Shown one piece after another: positions 26,377 to 40,320 of a stretch of DNA of 64,000 nt. Below the pieces are notes generated by a model that was not told where the DNA came from, did not search any database, and saw only the letters and a list, made by a program, of their open reading frames with translations. The first letter of the stretch is position 1, and every line of letters starts with the position of its first letter. Origin of the DNA: Paramecium octaurelia. Lineage: Eukaryota > Ciliophora > Oligohymenophorea > Peniculida > Parameciidae. Location: contig CAJJDP010000139.1 of NCBI GenBank assembly GCA_905182995.1, positions 11,396 through 75,395 on the forward strand, written 5' to 3'. The position numbers and the translations under genes were made by a program.

Positions 26377-26938
26377 ATGTACAGATACCTATCTAACGAA
26401 ATTGGATTCAAAACAACAACAGCCTTAATGAGCTCATTAAAGATTGTTGTCAGGGATTTAACAGACATTCCAGCAATTTCTGTTTCCAAACTGAATCAAG
26501 ATGAAGTCAGTCATGCTATCGATATCCATCAATTAACTTGGTCACAGAGTGTCGATACTTCTAAATTAGTTAGAGAATACAAATTCAATAGCTTCAAAGA
26601 AACATTCGTCTTTATGGGTTCTGTTTCATAAATAGCCGATTAGATGAAACGTATATTTAATAGTTAATGTCTTAGATTTCCCAAAATGGACTCAAAAAGG
26701 AAGTGTCTTAAGAGTAGAAATGACAACTCCAGATTGTTAAGGAGTAACAATAAAGGACTTATTCTTGGCTTATACAATGGATAAGATAGCTCACAACATT
26801 TCAAACTAACCTGTTGAGAATGTGTGTGACATTGTCAAAATCCAATCCACTCAATTACTAAACACATGGAATTCCAACTATAGTAGATAAGAGGAAGTGA
26901 AAACTTAGGAGTTCCAAAAAAACATCCTCTAACTGTGA
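26377..26938 (+). CDS. Pterin-4a-carbinolamine dehydratase
   Basis: Catalyses dehydration of 4a-hydroxytetrahydrobiopterin in the recycling of the pterin cofactor of aromatic amino acid hydroxylases; in animals the family also acts as a HNF1 dimerisation cofactor. The core reads YKFNSFKETFVFMGSVSQIA, then HFPKWT, VLRVEMTTPDCQGVT and KDLFLAYTMDKIA, the standard order (W..., F-x-F, HHP-type motif, TH-x-x-G-like, D-x-x-A). The first His of the HHP motif falls at a 25-nt intron (26651-26675) and appears as Lys-Arg-His after splicing. About 178 residues, longer than the usual 100 or so because of an N-terminal extension that could be a mitochondrial presequence (basic, few acidic residues at first) and a short tail. 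Confidence 0.85.
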
Positions 26939-27111
26939 TTCATCTATATATCTATTTACAATTGCTTTAAATTACAATTTAACTCACATTCCACCTTGCT
27001 AGAATTGATTCTTAGGTAGATATATAAAAATTGAAGGCGTTATTTATTTCCCATTTAATTATAAAGTTTTTGTTTACTCTAAAATTCTTATTAATTACCA
27101 TAATTAATTAT

Positions 27112-28227
27112 ATGCTTTCATCCATTTTAACTTCTGGAAAATAGACAAAGAATTAAATCAATGATCTATTTTCAAAGCAAATAGAGATCGTAGAAAAGTA
27201 AGTAGAATCGAAATCCAAAAATAAGGTTGATTTAGAAGAAGACAATGAATAAGGAGCCCAATAAACTCAAGAAGACAAAGAATAATTGGATGCTGATAGA
27301 ATAAAGAGAACTTTATTTGTAGGCAATGTGAGTATCAATGCTAAAAAAAACGATATGAGAAAACTATTCACCTAATATGGCGAGGTATATATATAATTGG
27401 ATAATAATTAGATTGAAAAAGTTTGGTTTAGATCAATACCTGTTGATAGAAAAACAAAGAAGGAAAATGTCAAACTACCAGTGAGAGCTGCTGTCCTTAT
27501 GGGCAAGATATAAGAAGGAGCCCAATCTTAGAATTGCTATATACTATTTAAGGATGTGAAATCTGCAAAATCCGCTACATAATAAGATGGTCAATTATTT
27601 ATGAATCTGCATCTGAGATGTACCTTAGAAGGACAAAAGAAAGTAATTAACTAAACAATCATTAGAAAGATCACATTAAAACAGCCTTCGTTGGCAATCT
27701 GCCATTCGATATTGAAGAAGAAGAAGTCAGAAAAGCATTCGAGGAAGCCTTTGGAGAAATCAATTATGTTAGAGTTATCAAAGATCCCTAAAGACATGTG
27801 GGAAAAGGTTTTGGATACGTTTGCTTTAATGAGTTTCTATCGTTAAAGAAAGCACTTTAAGCATAAACAATAGAAATCAAAGGAAGAGAAGTTAGAATCA
27901 AGAAAGCAGCTGAGACAACCAAAAGAGAGGCAAAGGAATTAAATAATGCCAAGAATGCTTTTTAGAGGATTCAAAAAAAATAATAGATCTCATAAAAAGG
28001 AAGGAGGCCAAGAAGTAACACATAAAACAAAGAGTAAACTTAAAATAAATAAGAAAAATAATAGTTCAGAGTACAAATACATAAGAAGATTAAGAAGTTG
28101 AAAAAGAAGAGAGTATATTATTTATTTATTAATTTAGTACAATCCTATGGAAATTAAAGAGTAAATTAACAATATCAAAACATAGAGGAAAACACAAGTT
28201 AAAGATACTAACATTTTCAACTAGTGA
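27112..28227 (+). CDS. Nucleolar RNA-binding protein, RBM34/Nop12 type
   Basis: Two RRM domains. The first opens with RTLFVGNVSINAKKNDMRKL and has the KVWFRS strand typical of the Nop12/RBM34 group. The second has TAFVGNLPFDIEEEEVRKAF and GKGFGYVCFNEF (RNP2 and RNP1). An acidic N-terminus and a Lys/Arg/Gln-rich C-terminus fit nucleolar localisation. In yeast the family acts in pre-25S rRNA processing. Introns at 27385-27411 (27 nt), 27643-27665 (23 nt) and 28113-28137 (25 nt). The first is a multiple of three and contains no TGA, so retention would be silent; I call it an intron because removal restores the RRM spacing. Confidence 0.87.
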
Positions 28228-28417
28228 GTTTTAATTGTATAAAATAAATTATATTAAATTTAATGTTTACATGTCGTAAGTTTATTTAATATAGAAACTC
28301 TATTTTTGATTATACTTTTAATTATAGAATTTAATATATTTATAGAATTTAGGTATTAATTTAAGAATATAAATTCATCACATAAATTTACTAATTTAAT
28401 TTATTTTAAACAAAAAA

Positions 28418-28720
28418 ATGGGATGCTCTATTCAAAAACACCAATCAAGCTAATTAAATACCAAAAAGTTAAAGGAAAAGTCTTTATTTAACCAAACATT
28501 CGATGACGATCAATCCAAACAATAAATTACTAAATCACCTCCAACTTTTTCAAAACATCAATCACCTTAAACTAATTCCAAATAGTTATCTTAAAAATAG
28601 TAAATAAAGATTCAAGAAATCATTTTTAACAAAAAAATAATCTCGAAGCAAACTGCTCTGCTGAATTCTGATGAACAATACTAATATTAATAAACTTTAA
28701 TTGGACTAATTAAAAAATGA
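28418..28720 (+). CDS. Small Met-Gly-Cys protein, unknown
   Basis: One exon, 100 codons, rich in Gln, Lys and Ser. MGCSIQKHQSS fits the N-myristoyl plus palmitoyl pattern (Gly2, Cys3, Ser at position 4), suggesting a lipid-anchored protein. No domain recognised. It sits head-to-tail with another small Met-Gly protein 207 bases on. Confidence 0.55.
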
Positions 28721-28927
28721 CAAATCGATTGCCTCATTGAGTTATATTGTATATAAACAGCTACTTAACTTATTAATTTAAATTCTGTTAAATTATTATC
28801 AGCTTAATTTCATATAAAAAAATACATTAATTTATGTTTAAATGAGTTTCGAAGGTTACAAATTTTCATATTAAAAATGTAATCTAGAATGATAATTATC
28901 ATAATTAAATTATCATTTCAATTAACT

Positions 28928-29200
28928 ATGGGAATTTCAGTTGCTAAGCCTACCAGAAATATTTTGGAAACAAAGCATACAAATCAAATTGAGAACTAAA
29001 TTGAAATACTCGACTCTGAAAACTTTGATGCAGATAACTAAACTATGTCCCCAATTGAATATATTACGAATGAATAACAACGTTCTTCTTCAAACATCAC
29101 AGGCATATATGCTCGTAGAAATTAAAGAAGAAGAAATGGTATAATTGTAGCCAAAACCTCCTAAATAGATGATGAAATAGAATTTTAAGATGAAAATTGA
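28928..29200 (+). CDS. Small Met-Gly protein, unknown
   Basis: One exon, 90 codons. MGISVAKPTRN has Gly2 and Val5/Ala6, compatible with N-myristoylation. The middle is acidic and Asn/Gln-rich, followed by a basic RRNQRRRNG cluster and an acidic end. No family recognised. The size and the Met-Gly start resemble the preceding gene, but the sequences are not clearly related. Confidence 0.55.
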
Positions 29201-29839
29201 ATATATTATGTTAATTGTGTTATTTAGTTTCTATATTTACAACTTCTTATTTCTTTAAGATGATACACTCCGATTAATAATTTCATTACTTATTTGAATA
29301 ATTTCTCCTTAGACGAGATGTTATTTTATGTAACTGCTTTATTATAATATAATTACGATGCTTGAGAACATTTAAATTTAATAGCGATTTAATTCTAAAT
29401 ACTCTTATTTCAACTAAATTGACCTCTTAAATTACTGTGTTTAAAATGAGATATTCAAAAGAGTATACATTTACTTATCTGAAATGACCATAAGCTATTT
29501 TGTTGAAAAAGGTTCTTTCAAAATCCTATTTATCAAATTTAGAAGAATATTATTAGCATTTCCTATTAAATTTGATTTACTAGTTTGTAGAGGAAGATTT
29601 CCTAAAATAAACAACTATTTTAAACTTGTCTAATTGTATTTATTAATATCTTTAGTGATTCATAGAATTAATGTATGTTAAAATATGCATAAAAATGAAT
29701 AAGAAGACTTTAATCGTTTATATTTATATGTCTCAATAATTATTTTAATTTCATATTAATCAAAAATGAAAGAAAGTCATAAATGTACAGATTAGGTGTC
29801 TATCATATTTGAATTTAAATTAGACATTAATATTTTATA
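29201..29839. other. AT-rich spacer, promoter of the downstream kinase
   Basis: No gene seen on either strand. It must contain the promoter of the kinase at 29840. Confidence 0.4.
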
Positions 29840-32156
<2,317 letters not shown>

Positions 32157-32472
32157 ATTTATCTGTCTATCTTATCTTATATTAAACAAAATAAGTTAAA
32201 TATTCTTAATAGATTAAATTTAATAGGCGTATATTATTAATTGTAATTTGAATTTGTTTCTTAGTAGTTGTATCAGGATTATATTAAAAGTGAGCCAAGT
32301 TAAATCAGTATACTAAAGCATTAAAGTAATTCTTGTTGAATATTGTAATTTCATATTTTGATTGGGTATTAAATACAAATATATTGGTATTTTTAATGTA
32401 ATTTAAAAATGAGAAGATATTAATGAGAAATAATGAAAAATGATGCTGTAATATGCTTTATTTTATTGATAT

Positions 32473-33090
32473 TCATTGATGAACTGCTTTTAGCAACCTG
32501 TTTAAGAATGTATTATTTTCAGGTCTGTCTCTGAATAATGATTGAATCTTGGGTTTTGGTTATAAATCTTAGGCCAATTATTTCTCTAATGGGGTTTGGA
32601 CTCCTCTGATTGCTGGAGAGGTCCAATTGTTGGATTACCTTGCTAGCATCCAAAGAACAGAGTTGTAATCATTAATGAAATAGTAAGTAGGCATTTGAGT
32701 ATAATTTTATGGTCCAAGTACAGTTTGAGTCACGTGTAATCTGTATCTCTATTCTTTAGTCCATGTCCATTTTGATTCTTTGACAACGATGGCTAAAATG
32801 ATATCATTTGATTGGGAATACTTTCAGAGAGTCTCAATAAAAGATTTGGAACCAAGACTTTGAAATTGTTGACTCCAAGCTCTTCCCAAGTTGCTGCCCA
32901 GACATCGCCATTATTGTACTCACCAGCAGTAAATGTTGCATTTTGCTGTAATAGATAACAAGTCTTACGAATTTCTATTTGACATGAGATTCCACCAATG
33001 AAGCAATTTGTGGGACGTACTATTGGGAATCAATCATCACAGGGTAATCATTCACGTATGGATAATCTCCCAATCTGAAGAGATCATCAT
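32473..33090 (-). pseudogene. Truncated 3' copy of the gene at 33826-34611
   Basis: Identical to 33826-34443 but cut at the N, so it lacks the start codon and first exon. Almost certainly an artefact of the duplicated contig end. Confidence 0.8.
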
Positions 33091-33091
33091 N
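33091..33091. other. Assembly gap (single N)
   Basis: The only ambiguous base in the window, exactly at the junction of the two repeat copies. This fits two overlapping contigs laid end to end rather than merged. Confidence 0.9.
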
Positions 33092-33509
33092 GATAACTTT
33101 ACTCTTAGACTCAATAGCTACAAAAGTTAAGTGATAACAAAATAAGGTCAAAAATAAGGATGTAATGATAGCAATGGAATCGAATCCATTTCAGGTCCGT
33201 ATAATGTATCCTTTATTACTGCTAAACATCCTAAATTGTTTATAAAAGGATTGTAAAAATACATTTAAGAAAGATACTAACTTCAGTTTACTGCATTATA
33301 AGTAAATGTAATAATTAACCTAATAATAGAGTATACAATATGGTTTTAATTTCAATCTATCCGAATTTAGCTTTCAAATTAAACTATTTAGAATTGAGAA
33401 CTTGGAGATATTTTATTGCTAAATTAATTGTAATTATCTAAAAAATGAAAAGAATGATTTTGAATACTAAAATGTAATCCAAGATTTACAAACTAATTTT
33501 GAATTTTGA
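33092..33509 (+). pseudogene. Truncated 3' copy of the kinase gene
   Basis: Repeats the last part of the kinase (linker end, 28-nt intron, KA1-like tail, TGA) without a kinase domain or start. Same artefact as above. Confidence 0.8.
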
Positions 33510-34443
33510 ATTTATCTGTCTATCTTATCTTATATTAAACAAAATAAGTTAAATATTCTTAATAGATTAAATTTAATAGGCGTATATTATTAATTGTAAT
33601 TTGAATTTGTTTCTTAGTAGTTGTATCAGGATTATATTAAAAGTGAGCCAAGTTAAATCAGTATACTAAAGCATTAAAGTAATTCTTGTTGAATATTGTA
33701 ATTTCATATTTTGATTGGGTATTAAATACAAATATATTGGTATTTTTAATGTAATTTAAAAATGAGAAGATATTAATGAGAAATAATGAAAAATGATGCT
33801 GTAATATGCTTTATTTTATTGATATTCATTGATGAACTGCTTTTAGCAACCTGTTTAAGAATGTATTATTTTCAGGTCTGTCTCTGAATAATGATTGAAT
33901 CTTGGGTTTTGGTTATAAATCTTAGGCCAATTATTTCTCTAATGGGGTTTGGACTCCTCTGATTGCTGGAGAGGTCCAATTGTTGGATTACCTTGCTAGC
34001 ATCCAAAGAACAGAGTTGTAATCATTAATGAAATAGTAAGTAGGCATTTGAGTATAATTTTATGGTCCAAGTACAGTTTGAGTCACGTGTAATCTGTATC
34101 TCTATTCTTTAGTCCATGTCCATTTTGATTCTTTGACAACGATGGCTAAAATGATATCATTTGATTGGGAATACTTTCAGAGAGTCTCAATAAAAGATTT
34201 GGAACCAAGACTTTGAAATTGTTGACTCCAAGCTCTTCCCAAGTTGCTGCCCAGACATCGCCATTATTGTACTCACCAGCAGTAAATGTTGCATTTTGCT
34301 GTAATAGATAACAAGTCTTACGAATTTCTATTTGACATGAGATTCCACCAATGAAGCAATTTGTGGGACGTACTATTGGGAATCAATCATCACAGGGTAA
34401 TCATTCACGTATGGATAATCTCCCAATCTGAAGAGATCATCAT
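33092..34443. repeat. Direct duplication, copy 2 (1,352 bp)
   Basis: Second copy of the unit at 31739. It begins in mid-codon of the kinase linker directly after the N and runs without a break into the unique 5' part of the minus-strand gene. Confidence 0.95.
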
Positions 34444-34611
34444 ATTCTAGAAAAGTGAGTTGGAAATAATACAATTTTGGAGTCCCTTATTCATGTAGAT
34501 GTGTTTTGCTGGATCCAATCCTTCGAAAGGAGCACCAAACACATTGTATTGATAGACTGTTCTGAAGCACATTGAGTTGATCTTACCCAAACTAACCAAC
34601 TTTGTGAGCAT
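33826..34611 (-). CDS. Ciliate-specific protein, possibly mitochondrial
   Basis: About 235 residues. The N-terminus (MLTKLVSLGKINSMCFRTVY) is basic, hydroxylated and free of acidic residues, as in mitochondrial presequences. The body is soluble and rich in aromatic residues (DDLFRLGDYPYVNDYPV, GDVWAATWEELGVNNF, ESKWTWTKEQRYRLHVTQ). Three introns of 26, 23 and 29 nt. I recognise no family; a ciliate-specific subunit of a respiratory or ribosomal complex is possible but only a guess. It converges on the kinase gene, and its 3' part is duplicated at 32473. Confidence 0.7.
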
Positions 34612-34844
34612 TTTTGTTATTTTTAATTATTATATTTACAAATCAATGATTTTTAATATAAATATATATAATGAAAGTTATATATTAATTCTAAACAAAA
34701 AGTCTCATTCAAATTATTAACTCTTATATTGAAAAACTAAATTCTTTTGAACAGCATCACCCGATGTGAAATCTGAGATGAGTTCTTCTGTAATGTGAGT
34801 ATCAATAGAGTTATTTATAATATTTATTCCATTATTAATTATAG

Positions 34845-37800
34845 ATGTAAATTACTCAAACTTAATTATTAGAATGGGTAAAGGATGGAAACAAGGTGAC
34901 TTTGAAGAAACATTTAGAGGATGAGTTGAAGTTTTCTCAAAATAAAGTGCACGACTTTTTTGCAATGGTCGATGATTAAAGAAGAAATGTTGTGCATTGG
35001 GCTGCCTATTTGGGATAATATAAATTGTTAAAGTGGTGGTGCAAGAAGTACAAATTGATGATCGACTTGAACAAAGGGGATATGCATTCTTACACTCCCT
35101 TAGAATTAGCTAGCATCAAAGGGTATGTCTTTATTTCAATTAATTCTAAAGGTATTCTGGAGAGTATAATCCAGAATAACAGGAAAATACGATCAGATTA
35201 TTGCTTGATCATGGGGCTCAAATACCGTAGTCTAACACTTCCAAACCAAATCCTTTGCATTGGGCCTTTTATTATGGAAACAAAGAACTTGTAGATTTTC
35301 TGATCTCAAAAAAATTTCAACTCCAATTAGAAACAGATTAATAAGGGAACTATCCAATAGATTACTTATTTTTGGAGAACAGACCTGATTAATACAAGTA
35401 TACATATATTTATTAACTAAAAGAAAAGAAGTTAGTGACATATTTGAAAATGTCATAATTAATTATGCTTAGATAATAACTAAGTAAACTTTGAATCGCA
35501 AACCGAAGAAGAAAAAGGTGAGATAGCCTATAAAGAAAAAGAATAGGTAGTTCAAGGAGGAAAAACCACATTAAGGCACAATCGTCATGAGTTAACTTCC
35601 ATTCATTTAAACATAGGGGAAAGATGATGAGTCTTCTCCTGAATCTGAGCCTTCTAAGAATGGGATACCATATTCCAATATATCGAATTATCATAGAAGC
35701 CAAACCTCAAACTCTTTCATTTCGAAAAATACTCTCCCCAAAAGCAGTCAAAAATCAACTTAGAATTAATAAATTCTAAATAAGTTCCAACAAAGAAGTT
35801 GTGGCTAGAAGATACAATCCAAGAACCTAGATGAGATAGCTGATGTTCCTCTCTATGACGATTCTCGAATTGAAATGAAAGAACCCGAAGAAGAGAAGAT
35901 ACCAGAAATAAAGATATTCAATCAAAATCCAAGAAACCCCAATTCTTAAAAACTCATTCCAGAAAAAAACTAAGAAAGTCAATTCAAAGCAGACGAATGC
36001 AACATAATCATTAACTAACCTCCTACCATACTATTTAATTAAGAAACATCACCTCCCAAAGTCTTTGATCACAGAAGACATCATAAAAGCAATAAATTTA
36101 AGTCTTAAAATGAAGAAGATATGGAAAAAATTCATCTGAAAGAATAGGACAAGTACTTCATTTATCATAGCAATGCCAATCTAACCAAAAATGAGACTTA
36201 TGAATGTCGGTTACAATATTGGTCTGCCAGATAGGGTAACACAGAGTTCCTTATTTATTTCCTAAAACGGAGATGCAATCCCTTTCTCAACGTCTATTAG
36301 GGTTTCAACTGTCTTCACATTGCTGCTTTCAAGGGGAAACTTAAAATATTAAAAATCTTACTCGAAGCAGAATATGAATATTACGACTATTCTGGAGAGA
36401 GCAATCACAAAAATAAAAAGCAACTAAAAGATCAAATCTTCAATAAGGTATATCAATTGACATTATCTCTTAGAAAGAATGCATCAATATCCTGACAGAT
36501 TAAAATCCATCAAATGCTTTACATTTGGCCATTGAATAAGAGAAGTATAAATGCATGAAAACTCTGATCTTGCATGGAGTATCCGTCGACACTGTGAATA
36601 GTAGGTGTCTCAAACCTTTCGAATTGACTTTCAACCAAGATATCATGGAATATTATAAGGAAAACATTCAGACCAAACAACAAATGAGTAGTTTGACTGA
36701 GTTGGGATACCAATATGTGATTTAAACTAGAGGCACCTTAAGTGTTGAATAGGATATTGTGTATCTGCAATTGCAGAATATCCGACAAACCTTCAAGGAT
36801 AGGGGGTGGAGTTTCGAGTTTATGATATTTCATGCTCCTGATCTGGAGAAACTTGAAATGTACAACGACAGCGCTTAAGCCAAAAAGGTTAAGTCCCTTT
36901 TTCATTATTATGTGTTGAAGTTGCCCCCTGATTCAATCTATAAATTAGCAGATTTATATTAGATATCATGTTACAATTTCTAAACTAAAGTAAATTATTG
37001 CCTTAATTTTAGTACATCTGTTAATTTGATTACGATAATAGGGGTTTTTTTGAGTTCCCGAAAGACTTACAAGTGTAAATGCTGATTCTAAACACACTCA
37101 ATGATGAATTCGATGTGGATAAGTTTGTCTTAGAGAAATTGATAATTGCTCATTATCCTCTGGAGGATATTTAAAAATGCGAGAAGATCACCTAATTTTG
37201 GGATGAATAGCAAAATAATTGCATCCAGGATTCGATTCGATATGAAACACAATAAATTGCATTGAGACCATTGCATGCTATTGCCTCTTATTTTGGCCCA
37301 GTTGTTGCATGGTACATAGCCTTAAATGTACAAATTATAGGATGGCTCATGATTCCCTCAGTGTTTGGAGCGGCTTTGGGAATTTACATCATAATAACCA
37401 AGGAAGTGAAGTATGAATATTAAGGGAATATGTTTTAGTTCTTCCATAGTCCCTTTTTACGCATTACTGATGACACTCTGGTCCACATTATTCATGGAGA
37501 AGTGGAAGAACAGAGAATCTGAGTTGAAGTTTTGTTGGGACATGCACAAATTTAGACAAACTCAACCCCAAAGAGTGATGTACACAGGGTAGTACATCAT
37601 AAATGAGGCCACGAATAAGATTTAGATATACGATTACTTTACCACTTTTAAGAGAAGGTTGATTGCTGAAGGACCTGTAATTTTGATAGGCATAGCAATC
37701 ATTGTTGTGAGTTTCTATGCATTTAATCTTTGGTTACAACAATGGTAAGGTAATACGGTAATGCCGATAGTGATTAATTCTTTAAATGGAGTGTCAATGA

Positions 37801-38699
37801 CAGTGTTTTGTGATTTATACAAAAGACTATGCACATCTTTGGTAACATGGGAGAATCACATGTACGAGTCTGAACAGGAATACTCATATATTTTGAAGGT
37901 GTTCTTATTCGAGTTTCTAATATCATATGTGTCAGTGGTGTACGTTGCAATATTTCAGAGCGATGCTTCTCAATTGAGTGTGTCGGTTGCTAGTATTATA
38001 ATAACGAGAGGAGTGATATCAAATGTGACTAGTAACTTTTTGCCTTACTTCTTTTTTAAACAAGAGAAGAAGATGTTTTCAGATAAGTTTTTCGAATTCA
38101 AGAGAATATTTTAATTGAAATCAGCAGAAAAGAAACAGGTTCACAATATTTGCAATTCCAAGTTCAGCACTGATAAACTGAATTCAGAAGTACAACTGTA
38201 GTTTTTGTAAGAGTTAGAAATAGGTCGCATTAAGCAACCTTAGAAAGTCCTTTATGACGAATACACAAGTATTGCCATTCAGTTCGGTTACACAACTATG
38301 TTTGCACCAACATTCCCAGCTGCTCCGTTATTTTTTATGATCAATTGTTACATCAACTTGAGATGGTCAATTTATAATTATCAGCACATTTTAAAGAGGG
38401 AAAGGGCGTAGGCTGCAGATTCAATTGGGATTTGGCTGTAGATTTTTGAAATAATGAATTATTGTGCCACGTTTATGAATTGCATTGTTATTGGAACTGT
38501 TAATAAGGAATAATTCAAGGGGATTATTGGCAATTAAAATGCCCTTGTTAGTGCTTTCTTCCTTGCTGCCATAGAACACGTCTTGTTGCTTATTAAATAC
38601 ATTCTTGATGTTTCAATTCCTGATTGTCCGTATTGGGTGGAGAAGGAACTTAGAAGGTATGCCTACTTAGAAGAAAAATACTCGAAAAATAACAATTGA
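34845..38699 (+). CDS. Ankyrin-repeat anoctamin (TMEM16)
   Basis: About 1,240 residues. N-terminal ankyrin repeats (VVHWAAYLGQYKLL; NPLHWAFYYGNKELVDFL), a polar low-complexity spacer, more ankyrin repeats (NCLHIAAFKGKLKILKILL; NALHLAIEQEKYKCM), then the anoctamin core: SYFGPVVAWYIALNVQIIGW, FMEKWKNRESELKFCWDM, VTWENHMYESEQEY, GYTTMFAPTFPAAPLFFMIN and IGIWLQIFEIMN. These match the conserved Y-F-G-x-x-x-A, W-E-N-H and F-P-x-A-P-L motifs. Expected activity: calcium-activated lipid scrambling or chloride conduction in the plasma or an internal membrane. Introns of 23-29 nt occur in the first ankyrin block, after LENRPD, after QIFNK, near the core start and inside TM2. The start is the first in-frame ATG (MQITQTQLLEWVKDG). 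The nearest intact gene is the divergent 34611 start, 233 bases away. Confidence 0.88.
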
Positions 38700-38759
38700 T
38701 GTTTAATTTATTTGTTTTATATTTAATATCAATATAATAATAATATTCTAAAATTACTC

Positions 38760-40265
38760 ATGGAGGAACACGATTAATGTCATGAGGAACTGTGTATTTC
38801 AATTGTTGAATCATAGACAATAACCAAAAGCATTATAAAGTAAATTCTGCATCAAAGTCAGACCATCATTGTCAACAAACACATAAACTCTATCTTGCCT
38901 TTACTAGGATACAATTGGTTCAGAGAATAGGTTATCGTACTGATGGATGAGTATAATTTGAGAAATGACGATTTTGAAGAAAACGTAATCGAGGACTCTG
39001 AACCTATAGCTGTCAACACAGAACATTGGAGAAGATGTCAAGGTCAAGTCAAATAAGTTACATCGAGGGAAAACTCCAAATCTCCTGTGCTCAAGAGAAG
39101 TGATACAAAAAGAATGTCGAAATTGGTAACCATGAAAACCTCCAGACAAAGCGAGTGCTTCAATTCCCAGCTTATCAAAATGGGCGAGTTGGAAGAAGAT
39201 TAAGAATTTGATCCCAATATTGAAAGCATTAGATAGGCTAAACTAAGATAAATCTCAATTCAATAATAAAAAGAATAGAATGACAAAATTAAAATCCTCG
39301 AAGTCCAAGAATAAGTGAAACAATTGAAAAGATTGAATGTGGATGCCAAATCCAAATACACCTTCGATTATGAAGGCAAGGTTGTTGTCTAAAAACCCCC
39401 AGATATTGATAGATATCCAAAATCATTTTAAAATATCAGTGAAAAACGAAGTTTAGTGGAGGTGAGAGATCTCATCCCAAATCACAAGATGCAATCAGAA
39501 CTCATACAATTAACTAGTAAGAACAATCAAAACATTGGCTAAAATAACCAATTTGCCGTCAAAACATCAGTCCCACAAATTGATTTAATTATCATGAAGG
39601 AAGGTGTTACCTTCTATGATGGCAAACAAGAAAAGAAAAAGGACAGAGTGCTTCCCTTGATGGATATCAAAGACCCACTCCAATTGCAGTAAACACTGTA
39701 AAAATAAAATGTATAAATGACTAAATTAGAATACTAATAAATTACTAGCACTTCATCTAATAATAATACATTCTAAAATAAAACTATGAGTCTTTCAAGC
39801 TATTAATAATAATAACAACACTAACTTACGAATAGATCTTAATAATAAAATGACAATTTATTAAATATGAATGACAGTCTCCTAAGTTAGAGAGCCCCTA
39901 AAAATCTAACTACGATGAATCATTCCATCTCCTCCTCGATCTTGCAAAGGTTGAATGGTTCCATATCCATCTTAAGTGAATAATAAATTGAGGAATTACT
40001 TGTCCCTTAAACTGAAGGGAATAAGGATTAAAAGGAACACCCTTTGTTTCTGAAAAGAAAGAAGACAGAATTAGATGTGAAACCATCAAAATCTGTGCCA
40101 ACTCTTACCTTTGAATTGCCATAGATCCCTCCAAACATTCTATGTAATACACTAAGTAAATTGCCTAAATCCTTTCAAAGCCAAGGCACTTTTCCTAAAT
40201 TAATTCCCAAGTTTCCCAGACAGAGGATTTCTAAATAAGCTATACAATTAAAAATCGAAACATGA
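38760..40265 (+). CDS. Large polar protein of unknown function
   Basis: A single exon of 501 codons. Mostly polar, Gln/Ser/Asn/Lys-rich sequence with several serine clusters (NHSISSSILQRL; TSTSSNNNTF). More ordered islands are YTFDYEGKVVVQKPPDID and IDLIIMKEGVTFYDGKQEKK, the best candidates for conserved motifs. No transmembrane segment. It lies 60 bases after the ankyrin anoctamin and 55 before the EF-hand gene, same strand. No family recognised. Confidence 0.65.
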
Positions 40266-40320
40266 TCTATTTCTATATCATATAATTAATATGATTATAT
40301 AATAAAATGAAGAACAGGAA

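Noticed and set aside
35413-35703. Minus-strand open frame of 96 codons
   Set aside because: Opposite the ankyrin-anoctamin linker; no motif.
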